The notes under the pieces were generated by a model. It saw only the letters and a list, made by a program, of their open reading frames with translations. It was not told the DNA's origin and ran no database searches. This document shows positions 34,193-45,414 of a DNA stretch of 64,000 bases, in pieces. Each line of letters begins with the position of its first letter. Positions within the stretch are counted from its first letter, which is position 1. Both the position numbers and the translations under genes were made by a program. Origin of the DNA: Cordia subcordata (taxonomy: Eukaryota > Streptophyta > Magnoliopsida > Boraginales > Cordiaceae); NCBI GenBank assembly GCA_028554755.1, contig JAPTOF010000025.1, positions 4,885,501-4,949,500 on the forward strand, given 5' to 3'.

Positions 34193-37100
34193 GTGCTTTT
34201 ACAGAGCTAATAGCCTATTTGGCTCTACTTATTTTACAATTTATAGGCTTCTAGAAAAAAATATCCGTTCACATACTTTTTATTATTTACAACTTTCACA
34301 TGTTTTTTACTATTTGCAACTAATAAGTCCCAAATAAACTTAGCCGAATGGGCTGTAAATCATAACCACCAAAAGAGTTTTTGCAAAAAGATTTTTGAAA
34401 AATCTATTTTAAATCTTGTGAAGGGTTGTTTTAATCTTTTTATTTTTAAAAGATAATACTTTATATTTTTAAAAATCCAATATTCAATATTATCTTCAAA
34501 CACTATTGATAGGTTGGTATCTTTTGTCTAGAATTCTTCTTCTTTTTTTTTTTTTTTGCTACTAGTTGTAAAGGGCCGTGCAAGCCATAACAATTGCCCA
34601 ATAGTGCTATCGTAGGAGATATATATATAAATTATAATTTAATGATTAAAGTTTTGACATAATAAAAATGCAAATAAAACATAATCATACATCATAATTT
34701 GCACATTCATATATACCTCCATGTAGCACATCTTTTACGTGATAGCCAAAAGAAGAGTTTCATCATTTTAACTACTTCGGATGTTTCAGGTGAAATAATT
34801 TCTAATTATTTACAATCCCACAACTATTGCATATACTAACACTTAGTAATAGATATTTGAAGACTGGAATGTATCAGGAATCCGCCATTGCTTGAACTTT
34901 TGCCATCTATTTTAGTGTTTGGGGAGTTATTTCCGCAATAGATATGTACTAGTTTTCCTTTAATTGATCCATTAAGGAAATTGCCTAACGAAATTTTATA
35001 AGTTAGTAATAAACATTTGAACAAAATTGTGATGGTATAAAGTGTGTTGAGACAAAAAAAAAAAAAACAAATTTATAAATCTGAAGCAAAGCAAAAAGAA
35101 GAACAAAAAGTTTGGTTTAGAAGTTCATTTCCTGGGATAAAATGATCCCTCATATGTACTAAGTGGTTATGTATCTTCAATATTCCACCCTTGATCCTCA
35201 GCCACCTGAATTACATGAAGCCATTATGTTCATTTGCAAATAAATCACAAGTCACAAGTCCTTTTTCATGACAAACAAATGCAGGATAATTCTATTTTCT
35301 CTTTCTTTTCGAGAATACCATGTGTGTGTGTATAAATATAAAGCATAAAGGGCATGCCCTCTTGAGACCAAGTGATTATTTCCAGGATGATGATTTAATT
35401 AAACCCCCAAATCCAGCCCGATTAAAAGGAAAAAAGAAAAGAAAGGATTTGTGATTATGTCGACCAAACATATTAGCCCTCGTATATAGGAAGTTTATAA
35501 AAGAAACAACCAAGGATGCAGTGACTACATATACAATAATTAAATCAAGTGAGGCGTCAAGTCTAGCAACAATATATTACTTTTTCCTTACACCTTAGCA
35601 GCTGGACTAAGATAGCAAGAGAAATTAAAAACACTGGGAGATATTTTTCATGAGCCATTGATGTTGAAATGATGTAGTCACTTTTGAAAGAGTTGCCATC
35701 CAAAATGTAGTTTTTGCTTCAAAATTTCTCGAGTAAAATATAATATATGGGGACTTTCAATAGGCATTTCCCTTTTCCTTGGTCACTGCTCTAAATCTCA
35801 GAGGATCCATACTACACTACTCTTCTGCATTAAAATTACTTCTTCAAGCTCACAACTTAATCCCCCGACTTTATACTTCCTCAATTTCACTCAGGCCTTG
35901 CATCTTACTCTCACCAGAGTATACTATTATACCTCTTAAAAAGCTTCCTTGTCCCATTGTCTGAAAAATCAGAAGTTATTTATAATCTCCAACTCCAATA
36001 GTGATAACTCCTGTTTGAACTGGGAAAAATCCAGATGGTACAGATCTAAGTTCACAAGACCCAGTAAACAACCAGGCAAAATGCCAGGATAACCATCTCT
36101 TCAAAAGTAGTCACATATTCATTTGCAATAAAACACCATTAAGACATTTGCCTAGGACAAGGGATGCCATCTTTTTTCGAATAGTCGAGTTTCAAATAGG
36201 AATCAAAATTCTAAACAAAACCATAGTTGAATAGTCAGCTAATTAAACAAATATACTTTGTCTATAATAAAGCATACAAACAGAATCACTCACTTCAGAT
36301 AAAAAAGGCGCCATCTGTTCCAACCACTGATTGCAAAAATTTTGGATTTTGTTTTGATCTTCCTTGTGATCAAAACGTAAATTATAAAACTGACCATGAG
36401 ATCCTCCAATTCTAAACTAGAAATAAGCTCCAAGGATTATAACAAAAACTAATAGAGTTAGAATTTAATCTGCAGGTTGGACAAATTCTTCGCCGTACAA
36501 ATATATCCAAGGAATAAAGTTTCTTTTTGTCAATTAAACACCTTTAAAAGCTTAAGCTATTAGAAAGGATCAAATGGATTTATTTCATTGGTTAATTGTT
36601 TCAAAGGTGCCTAATCATATGCAAGCATTCTTTTCTTTTTTTTTCCTTTTAAGTTGAGCCTTAAACACAAAAATATTCTTTCTTAAAAGGGTGCTAGGGG
36701 AAAACTTGGACTGGACACTCTAAATGACTCACTCATATAGTATACAAATTAATCACGCCATCTCAATGCTTTAAGCTCTTTACAATTCTTTTTTGTTCAA
36801 TTTTTCCTCTTTTTCAAGTTTAGCTAACATTTGCAAGTAAGAGAAAAACACTAAAAATAAGATACAAATATGCATGTAAATTAAAATGATGTAGAAATGA
36901 AATAGTACCTTTTTGTGATCAACAAAATGTTGGATTGTTTGTTTGAAAAACTCCAGGAACCAAAAAGCACAAAAGTATATCCAATTAATCCCCTCAAAAA
37001 ATTTACGAATATAAGTAATGTTATTCTGGAACAAAATCAACCAAAGACTATCAATCATACGATAATCACTTTTACCTTGGCAAGTAAATTGCTTGTTTAC

Positions 37101-37669
37101 AGTCCCCCAAAAAAATCATAATTACACCCAAAAAAAAAAGAAAAAGATTAACCTCTTTAATCACATATAAAAATGAGAAACAAAGAGGAAGAAAATTGCA
37201 TATCACGATAAATTCCAACTTCAATAAGACCACCGTGTTATTAAAACCTCAATAATCATTAAAATTAACAAGATAAACATAAAACTGCCCCCTAAAATTT
37301 CTTTAAAAATTTAAAAAGATTCAAATTAAAAGATGCCTATTAGAAGAAATTACCACCAATCTAGAATTCAAGATAGACCACAAAATAAAACTTGCACTCC
37401 GTAACTCATCTTTGACTTTAAGGTTTTCTTCTTTTGGTTGCTTTGCCCCCAATTTTGCAATAAGAAGATACAAGAATAATACGAAGATTTAATTCCCAAG
37501 TAATTGACATTTTTTTTGTACAACTTAGCCATAGTTTGGCATACTAATCTGACGTGAAGCAAGGGACATTAGGGAGAGGAGAGGAAAGCAGGGGGACATG
37601 AGGGTGAGGAGAAGGAGTTATTTGTCAACTATTACAATCTTGTCAAGGTGTTGAGAGAAGAGAAGGGAA
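34193..37669. other. Intergenic, no gene seen
   Basis: AT-rich, unassigned DNA with poly-A/T tracts (34541, 35049, 36640). Short frames at 34836-35024, 35779-35964, 36227-36415 and 36780-37121 have no domains and no coding signature that I can see. Confidence 0.5.
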
Positions 37670-37685
37670 TGAGATTTGGTTATTT
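37670..37685. repeat. SINE target-site duplication (left)
   Basis: TGAGATTTGGTTATTT here is repeated exactly at 37941-37956. Confidence 0.95.
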
Positions 37686-37940
37686 TTTTCAAAAGGGTTA
37701 ACCAAAGGAGAACCCCTTTCCCACCTGGCCAGAGGCCCCTTAACCAGGCGGGAGGTAAATTGAGGGATGTGCGTGAATGGCAGCCCGACCAGGGAGAGGA
37801 CCAACGGGCGTGGAAATCCAGCAACAGCCCCCGCAATATTTCAGCGGAGTACTGCCGCCACACGGACTCGATCCCGCGTTGTCAGGGTGTCTCCACCCTA
37901 ATCACCTGGCCACTTACCAACTCACCTATGCCCCTGGGGG
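37686..37940 (-). mobile_element. tRNA-derived SINE
   Basis: A 255-bp GC-rich insert between perfect 16-bp target duplications. On the minus strand it begins CCCCCAGGGGCATAGGTG. It has a Pol III A box TAGGTGAGTTGG (37917-37928) and a B box GGATCGAGTCC (37864-37874) about 42 bp apart, and it ends in CTTTTGAAAAAAA. This is the full signature of LINE-mobilised SINE insertion. It is non-coding; minus and plus frames across it (37618-38011) are chance. Confidence 0.93.
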
Positions 37941-37956
37941 TGAGATTTGGTTATTT

Positions 37957-38288
37957 GGTTAGTTGCCTTATGGAGAAAAAAGAAAAGAAGAAAAAACTAA
38001 TAAAAATATGAGTAAATGACTCTTTTGCCCCAGTGGAGGAAAACACAAACGAAGTATGCAGGCAACCCATTTTTTTCACTTTAGTAGAGAAGCGAATTGT
38101 TCTACTTTTTTTCCCCCTCTTTTAGAACCTTTTGTTTTTAGATTGTTCATGTTATCTGACCCTTCAACGTGGCATGCCAGCCTATGCCCTTCGTGCTTTT
38201 TCTCTTCCCTCCACTTTGTATATCTTTTCCTTCTTTTTTTTCCTTTTCTTGTTTATTATCTCTGTTAGAGGAAGAATCGGAAAAAATG
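37957..38288. other. Intergenic, no gene seen
   Basis: Short T-rich stretch between the SINE and a PIF-like element; nothing further seen. Confidence 0.5.
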
Positions 38289-38291
38289 TAA

Positions 38292-39737
38292 GGTTATCTC
38301 CAACAAAGGCATGTATAGGAAAAGCACTCCAACAGTCTCCCCAAAAACTCTTTATTTTATAGGGACTCCCAAAAATGTTTCTTGGCTCCACACATATGGT
38401 TAGTCAATTCTCAACGCCTATCCTCTTCCATATGTTTATTAGTTATAATATTTATTTTAAATGTGGAGCAGTTTTAGGATTCTTTTATATGTTAAATTAG
38501 GATTATAATTATATGTTTTATTATAAAACCCCTTAACTTTATTATTTATTTTTTAAGTCAAATCTTAATTTTATTTGTAAAATATTTAAGTTTAGTTAAT
38601 TATATTCTAATATTTAACTAATTATTTGTTTATATATTAATAGTTCACTAATTTTTGTTTATATATTTTATTAATTTAAACATAATAATTATATGTGATA
38701 CTGTATATGTGACAATTCAAAATTTATACAAATAGATAGATAGATGGAAGAAACAAATATAAAAATAATTATAAAAATTAAATATTAATAATTATATTTT
38801 TAGAATTATCATCATTATTTTTTTTATAAAAAATTATAATAGAATAATACATATTACAGATAAATAAAGAAATGTTAAAAGTGAAATTAGATAGGGAGTG
38901 AAAAAATAGGAATACTATTGGAGTGAATTGAGATAGGGAGTAGCGGTGTTCATTGAGGATTCCCCGTCCCAGTCAACAATTTTTTTTTCCCTAAAATGAC
39001 TTTTGGGGAAGAAGGTTTGTTCCTTTTCCCGCCCCAATTCATCAACGGGGAGCATGATTTGGGGAAATGGGGAATAGGGAAAGCCACTGGGGATTGGGAA
39101 TCCCCAAAATTTTTTTTGATAAAGTTTAAAACTAATTTTAGATACAACTTATGTTGAATAATTCTAAATCTAAAACGTAAACAAAAATATACAATCTATA
39201 CTTCAAAATATAAATAAAAATATATAACTAAGCATAAAACATAGCGAAGAAAATAGAAATTGAGCTGAAGAAAATATAAAGAGGCCAAGTGGCTAAAAAG
39301 ATGTTGAAAGAATAAAGTAAAGAGAAAAATAAGGATCAAAAGAAATTTAATATATGTTATATTAATATATAATAACATAGATTACATAACTAAATAATAT
39401 ATATACATATTTTATATAATAAAAAAATTTTGGGTTTTAGGTTTTCATCAAAAATAAAATTTGTTTAAATCCCCAACCCGTTTCTCAAAAATTTTTCCCC
39501 ATCCCCAATATATTTTTCCCAATTCCCTAAACTCAATTTCCCCACACCCAAAAAATCGGTTGGGTAATCGGGTTTCCCCGTTTAATGAACACCCCTAATA
39601 GGGAGTCCTGAAAAAAATAAAGTAGGAAGCTATTGGAATAAAACTGATATAAACGGCCCTTAAACACAACGAGAATGAGTTTGACTTGCTATATATATAA
39701 AAAGTAAAATAAAATAAAAAGGCTATCGGAGTTAGCC
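38292..39737. mobile_element. PIF/Harbinger-like non-autonomous element with a nested hAT-like insert
   Basis: The left end GGTTATCTCCAACA is mirrored at the right by the complement of GGCTAACTCCGATA. TAA flanks both ends (38289-38291, 39738-39740), the PIF-type target duplication. Sub-terminal CTCCAACAG and GAGTGAATTGAGATAGGGAG motifs are repeated. Without the hAT-like insert (38941-39597 and one duplicated target) it would be about 780 bp. No transposase frame is present. Confidence 0.75.
38941..39597. mobile_element. hAT-like non-autonomous element
   Basis: 657 bp with ends TAGCGGTGTTCATT and AATGAACACCCCTA (inverted, one mismatch). It is flanked by the exact 8-bp duplication ATAGGGAG (38933-38940, 39598-39605). 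The inside carries G/C-run blocks (CCCCGTCCC, CCCCATCCCC) near each end. No transposase is encoded. Confidence 0.9.
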
Positions 39738-39740
39738 TAA

Positions 39741-39885
39741 GAATTTGCTTGGCTGCTTTTTTAAATATTCAGAGGCATTTTAGCTATTTGTCAATCATAT
39801 TTATGATCTTCAATTGTTCAATAGATATACAGTGGTTCCTAAAGGAAAAGCAAATTAGTGAGATAAGGGAAATTACTTCCAACTA

Positions 39886-39981
<96 letters not shown>

Positions 39982-41244
39982 TTATTACTACTACTACTAC
40001 TATTGTCATTGTTATTATTATTATTTTAATAATTAGGGACTCATTTTACTATTTTTCTTTGTACGATGTTGAAAATCTTTGTTATGAATCAAATCATAAG
40101 GCTAAGAAAAATAATCTAAAATTTTCTCCGCCATGAACACTGATATATCTCATATACGCAACTTAACTTGTAATGTGCACTAACTAAATACCAATAAGGT
40201 AGGATGCAACAATTAGATCGGAATAATAAGATTGGAAAATTTCACAAATGCTCTCTTTTTTTTAAAAAAAAAAAATTGTTACTTTGATCTCTATTATTTT
40301 AAGAATAACTCATTTGGTCCTCAATATTTTTAAAAGGTTTTTTATCTCCTCCGGTATACTTTTGAGGGCTATAATATGAATAAAGTTGACACTTTTTGTA
40401 ACTATTGAGAATTAGAAGGCTTATTTTTGAAACAATGGACTAAAATTGACACATTTTACGTATATTGAGAATCAAGTAAGCCACTTTCAAAATAATAATG
40501 ATCAAAATTACACTTTTAGTAAATCACAAGAACTACTTATGAAATTTGTTTGCAAATTTTATTGTGTTTTATAGACATTGTGCACCTATAGAGCACAATG
40601 CTTTTTAAATCGCGTGTTATACATGCCCTATTGAAACGACATCATTTGAAGTCGTTTAAAATTTTAAAAAAAATAAAAAGACGTTCTAACATGTCAAAGT
40701 AAAGCCGTTAAAATTGTTGCTGTAGTTTTGCGCATAAGTTCTATAAGGATTTATCTTCTAATGTCTCGGTATTTATCTTCTAATCTGTGATTGAGATATC
40801 TTTTATTAGGCAATTCTGAGAATCTATCTTTGTCGAACAGTAGTAATTGTGTTTTTTTCTATTATTCTTTTGCTGATAAGTTTTTATTTTGATTTTTGTT
40901 TTTAATTTTGATAATTACAATGGGTGAATATTAGAATATGCCTATCTTTGTTATGATGCCAACTTTAGGAACTTTTTCATCACCTGTTGAGTGTTCATGA
41001 TCACTGATGTAATCAATATATAACACACATTAGTTGATTAGACAGTAGAACATAAATTCTGAACCACTAGTTTATTGATTTTGAACATAAAATATAATTG
41101 TTTTGAACCACTAGTTTATGCATTTTGAATATGTAGAGTGAATGTTTTGAACTAATACTGTTAATTTGTCAAATATGATATTATTTTGTGAACTACTAGT
41201 ATAACGTATGAAATATTATACTGATTTTGCAAATGTAGTATCTG
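39741..41244. other. Intergenic, no gene seen
   Basis: AT-rich. It contains a long AAT/ATT microsatellite palindrome (listed separately) and, at about 40230-40560, prose-like repeats of a dispersed type (short direct and inverted TGACAC / TATTGAGAAT blocks) that could be a degenerate MITE. No coding evidence. Confidence 0.5.
39887..39980. repeat. (AAT)n-(ATT)n palindrome
   Basis: About 46 bp of AAT repeats run directly into about 48 bp of ATT repeats, with the switch near 39932. The tract is a near-perfect inverted repeat. (ACT)n follows at about 39986-40001. Confidence 0.95.
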
Positions 41245-41506
41245 AATTTTGAACCAGTATTTTATTCATTTTGAACCAATAGTTTATTCAATTTGAACCA
41301 ATAGTTTATTCAATTTGAACCAATATTTTATTAATTTTAAACTAATAGTTTATTCATTATGAACCAGCAGTTTATTCATTTTGAACCAATACTTTATTTA
41401 TTTTGAACCAGTAGTTTATTCATTTTGAACCAGTGGTTTATTTATTTTAAACCAGTACTTTATTTATTTTGAACTAGTACTTTATTTATTTTTGAACCGT
41501 CATTTT
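41245..41506. repeat. 22-bp minisatellite
   Basis: About twelve head-to-tail copies of a 22-bp unit, consensus ATTTTGAACCAATAGTTTAT plus TC, with substitutions but almost no length change. Looser copies (GAACCACTAGTTTAT) begin near 41060. Confidence 0.9.
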
Positions 41507-43326
41507 TATTTTATCAATTAGTATGATATCAATAACAAAGGCACACACTGAAAAAAAAAAAAGTTTCTATTTATCTACTTTAGGAAAATCTTACCCACAA
41601 AAAGGAAATGTGTGTTTGAACTTCTTCAATTTTCATTTGGTTTGAGTTAAGTTAACATTTGGTTTCAAATGACTTCTTCTTATTTTTGTAACACGTACCA
41701 AAAATGATCCTCGATCCTTTTTTCTTATTCTCAACTTATTAAAGAATATATTTAAAAGCGGTCAAGTGATGGAACAAATAAAATGATGGCCACTAGGGGC
41801 TTGTTTTGTGATATTCAATGCTTACTATGATGAATTGCTCAAAGGAAACAAAAAAATGATAAAATAGACTTAGCAGAAAAAAAAGAAAAAGAAAAAGGGA
41901 ATAAAAGAAAACTAGCCTCTTTAACACAAAGAGAACAAAAGAAAAGGATGAAAATTAGTCAAAAATCACTTTAAAAAGTATAGTTTTCTTTTGGATAATT
42001 GAATCAATAAATTAGCAATTGCACCAGAATCTGGCATCAAAAGAACCATTTCCAAGTAAATAATACAAATTCCTTTTATGCACTATATTATTTACACTTA
42101 AATATATGGTCCACTCAACTAGCTTTTTTCTTTTATCATTTTTTTTTTGATATTTTCTTCTACACCAAAAGCATATGTAGCCTTAAACAATAGCAGGTTT
42201 GTCCTTCAATTAGATATATTATTAAGATTCTTCTTTCGCTTTGATGTAAATATTTTTGCAAATAAGAAATAGTCTCTTCTCTTTTTCTTATTTTTGGTGA
42301 AGCCAAAAGAATCTACCTCACCTAATTTTGACTCCCCAGAATCTCTTGCTTTCGTTTGGTAATAAATTTCTTTTTCCAATTATGTTTTTTGGAATTTAAC
42401 CTATTTTAGAAGCCAATCAATGAGTTGAGACTAAATTAAATTAAGTCTTTGACTGATTAAATAAGATCAATTATATAAATTTATCGACATAATTTTATAT
42501 CATATTTTTTAAATTTTATAAAAAAATAATTAACAAAATATACGTTAATGGTCACCCCTTTTTTTGAGTTTGAATAAAAAAAACAAAAAATAGAACTTTT
42601 TAATATTTTCATCTCATCTTTTTTGAGTTTGAGTGCAACAATACAAAAGATAAAAAAGAATGCATCAAACAAATTTTAAAGAAAAAGAGTTTTATTCCTT
42701 TAGTAGTGCTTGGACTATTGACTTTGTTACGTTTAGTAATGAACCTTTAAAATAAATATTTTAATTCTTGAACCCCTAAAATGAATCTTTTTAAAGTATG
42801 ACATCTCATTTATTAAAGTTTAAGGATTAACAACATTTTATTTATCAAAGTTTAGATATTAAAAGATTTATTTTAAAAGTAAAGAGACCAAAAAGTGACA
42901 AAGCCAATTGTACCAGAACTATTAAAAGAATAAACTAAAAAAAAAAAAGGAGAAGTCAAAAACTAAAATAATATCTTGACAGAAGAAAAATAAAAAGAAA
43001 AAGAAAAGAAACCAAAATAGTACTGCAAGTAAAATAACCAACGTCACAGCCGTGTAACCATAGTGTTTGACTATAATTCTTACCAAGAATTGCCTCAGAC
43101 ACTGTGACAAGGTCAGACTACAAGACGACGAAAGGATAATAAAAACAAACACACCAGAAAACACACACAAAAAACACACAGAGAGGAGTAGTAAGAAAGA
43201 GTTGTGTATATCAAGCAGTGTGCTGCTGCTCCTCTTACTAGTCCCTTTCCATCATCCAAAACAAACTCTTTGCATTGTGCTTCTTCCTAACACATTCACC
43301 CCTTGATTTCTCCACTATCTACCAAA
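41507..43326. other. Intergenic and upstream region of the kinase gene
   Basis: No second gene is seen. A palindromic MITE-like element lies at about 42702-42923 (TAGTGCTTGGACTATTGACTTTG against the complement of the right end CAAAGCCAATTGTACCAGAA). The last 200 bp before the kinase ATG are rich in ACACA and purines, as a plant 5' leader would be. No certain TATA box was identified. Confidence 0.5.
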
Positions 43327-45414
43327 ATGGCACCACTAGAACCCCCACTACTAGAACCACCACCACCACCACCACCACCACCGCCGCCGCCGCAGCAGCT
43401 GCTGGAACAAGCACCAACCCACCACCACCACTACCGCCACCGTGCATCTGTTCTGCCACCCATCTTAGTGGCAGCTGTGGGTTTAACATTTCTCTTCCTC
43501 TTCGCCATCATTTACCGCAAGCTCTCCCGGAAAAGAACTGCCCCAGCAGATCTGAAGTCACCGCCTCCGGCGCCGCCGCCGCTTCACCGCTTCTCCTACG
43601 CGGTCCTCCGCCGTGCCACTTGCTCTTTCTCGGCTTCCAACCGCCTCGGCCAAGGTGGGTTCGGGTCCGTTTACAAGGGCACTCTCCCTTCGGGCCAGGA
43701 GATAGCTGTGAAGCTGATGGACGCTACGGGCTCTCTCCAAGGCGAGCGCGAGTTCCATAACGAGCTCGCACTCGCCTCGAGGATCGACACCACGCGCTGC
43801 CCTCACGTGGTGTCCATCCTAGGCTTCTCGTCTGATGATATGTCGATTGGTTTTAGGATAGAACCTCATATTTCTCGGAAGAAGAGGAGGTTGCTTTTGG
43901 TGTATGAATATATGCATAATGGGAGTTTGCAGGATGCGTTACTAGATCGAAAATGCCCTGAGCTGATGAGTTGGAGTAAAAGATTCAATATTGTGATGTC
44001 CATAGCCAAGGCTGTTGAGTATCTGCACCATTCATGTGATCCACCTATTGTTCACGGTGATATAAAGCCGTCTAATATTTTGTTGGATTTTAATTTTGAT
44101 GCCAAAATCGCTGATTTCGGATTAGCACAGGTTTTGGGTTGTAAGGGGGATGATAAAGCTGAGGCCTTTATTGAAGATGAGGAGAGAATTGACAAGAAGG
44201 TTGAGAATGGGGAGGATAACGGGTCCATAGTCGAGGAAAGTGAGAGTGTGATGACAGAGGAGGTAGTGTTGAATGTGGATCAGTCGCCAGAGAGTTGTGT
44301 CATGAGGGTTGTGGATGGGGGGGAAATGGGGGCAGTGGAGGCTTCGCCGTCTGAAGGGTTGGATTATAAGACTAGTATTTCGGAGGGGTTTTTTGATAGG
44401 TTTAGTGTTGATAGTGGATATAGTAATAGAAGGGGAATTGGAAGGAGGAAGAGTGAATCTGGGAGGGATTGGTGGTGGAAGCAGGAGAATGTGAATGGAG
44501 GTGTGGAATCTGGGAGGATTAAGGACTATGTGATGGAGTGGCTCGGAAGTGAGATCAAGAAAGAAAAGCCTAAGAAGGATTGGACTGCTTCTACCAGTGC
44601 AGCAGAGGGAGATGGCAATCAAACGGAGCAAAAGAAGAATAAAAAGAAATTTGAATGGTGGGTCGCAATGGATGACGATAAAGTGAGGAAGGAGAAGAAA
44701 AATAGGAAGCCAAGGGAATGGTGGAAGGAGGAGTTTTGCGAGGAGCTTGCGAAAAAAAAGAAGAAAAGAGGACTAAAATCTGACAAAGGTGCAGAAATGT
44801 GGTGGCAGAGAGACGACGATGAAGTGCCAAAAAGAAAGAAGAGGAAAAGCTGGGGCAGTAGGAGCAGCATTGATTGGTGGTTAGATAGTTTTAGTGGTGA
44901 GTTTCGGATCGGTCGAAGAAATAGTCAAGATTGGGCCAGCGGTGAAATTCCCAAGAGTGGAGGAGTTAGTAGCACCCCAAGTATGAGAGGGACTGTTTGT
45001 TACATTGCTCCCGAGTATGGGGGTGGAGGACAGATTTCTGAGAAGTGTGATGTATACAGTTTTGGTGTTCTGTTATTAGTATTGGTGTCAGGCCGAAGAC
45101 CATTGCAAGTGACAGCTTCGCCAATGTCTGAATTTGAGAGGGCGAATTTGGTTTCCTGGGCTCGGCAGCTTGCCCACAATGGCAAGCTTCTTGATCTTGT
45201 TGATCCAAATATTCAGTCGTTGTGCCGAGAACAGGCATTGCTCTGCATCACAATTGGCCTCCTCTGTTTGCAAAGATCACCTAACAAGCGCCCCTCAATG
45301 GAAGAGATTGTTGGGATGCTTTCTGGTGAGGCTGAGCCACCACACTTACCATTTGAGTTTTCACCATCGCCTCCATCCAATTCCCCTTTCAAGTCCCGGA
45401 AAAAGTTCCGGTGA
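43327..45414 (+). CDS. Receptor-like protein kinase with a very long activation-segment insert
   Basis: An intact 695-codon intronless gene. I chose the ATG in ACCAAAATGGC, a strong plant context; no in-frame ATG lies just upstream. Residues 1-43 are short and Pro/His-rich (twelve prolines at 11-22), with no ligand-binding domain. Residues 44-63 are a membrane segment (ILVAAVGLTFLFLFAIIY). The kinase domain has the Gly loop GQGGFGSVYKG (108 on), Lys129, Glu146, catalytic loop HGDIKPSN (Asp245, Asn250), DFG 263-265, APE 561-563 and CDVYSFG (Asp575). HGD replaces HRD, so it is a non-RD kinase. Between DFG and APE are about 300 residues instead of 20-35: acidic, then Lys/Arg-rich, with WW at 382, 444, 465, 492 and 517. 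From memory it resembles an uncharacterised Arabidopsis family (At4g25390/At5g51770 type). It is presumably plasma-membrane, cytosolic kinase side; ligand and substrate are unknown. Confidence 0.93.
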   Translation: MAPLEPPLLEPPPPPPPPPPPPQQLLEQAPTHHHHYRHRASVLPPILVAAVGLTFLFLFAIIYRKLSRKRTAPADLKSPPPAPPPLHRFSYAVLRRATCSFSASNRLGQGGFGSVYKGTLPSGQEIAVKLMDATGSLQGEREFHNELALASRIDTTRCPHVVSILGFSSDDMSIGFRIEPHISRKKRRLLLVYEYMHNGSLQDALLDRKCPELMSWSKRFNIVMSIAKAVEYLHHSCDPPIVHGDIKPSNILLDFNFDAKIADFGLAQVLGCKGDDKAEAFIEDEERIDKKVENGEDNGSIVEESESVMTEEVVLNVDQSPESCVMRVVDGGEMGAVEASPSEGLDYKTSISEGFFDRFSVDSGYSNRRGIGRRKSESGRDWWWKQENVNGGVESGRIKDYVMEWLGSEIKKEKPKKDWTASTSAAEGDGNQTEQKKNKKKFEWWVAMDDDKVRKEKKNRKPREWWKEEFCEELAKKKKKRGLKSDKGAEMWWQRDDDEVPKRKKRKSWGSRSSIDWWLDSFSGEFRIGRRNSQDWASGEIPKSGGVSSTPSMRGTVCYIAPEYGGGGQISEKCDVYSFGVLLLVLVSGRRPLQVTASPMSEFERANLVSWARQLAHNGKLLDLVDPNIQSLCREQALLCITIGLLCLQRSPNKRPSMEEIVGMLSGEAEPPHLPFEFSPSPPSNSPFKSRKKFR
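43357..43392 (+). repeat. (CCA)n/(CCG)n coding microsatellite
   Basis: Encodes the twelve-proline run at residues 11-22 of the kinase; likely variable in length between alleles. Confidence 0.85.

Noticed and set aside
34205..34355. Possible short MITE with AGCCTATTTGG and CCAAATAAACTT ends
   Set aside because: Inverted repeats are too imperfect and no target duplication is visible.
37864..37928. Possible tRNA gene from A and B boxes
   Set aside because: No cloverleaf or acceptor stem follows; the A-tail and 16-bp target duplications show a SINE.
43275..43760. 161-codon plus-strand frame overlapping the start of the kinase gene
   Set aside because: Thr/Pro/Ala low-complexity frame made by the CCA/CCG repeat; the kinase frame here is clearly the coding one.
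44122..44631. 169-codon minus-strand frame opposite the kinase insert
   Set aside because: Antisense shadow of the purine-rich insert; no motif and no start context.
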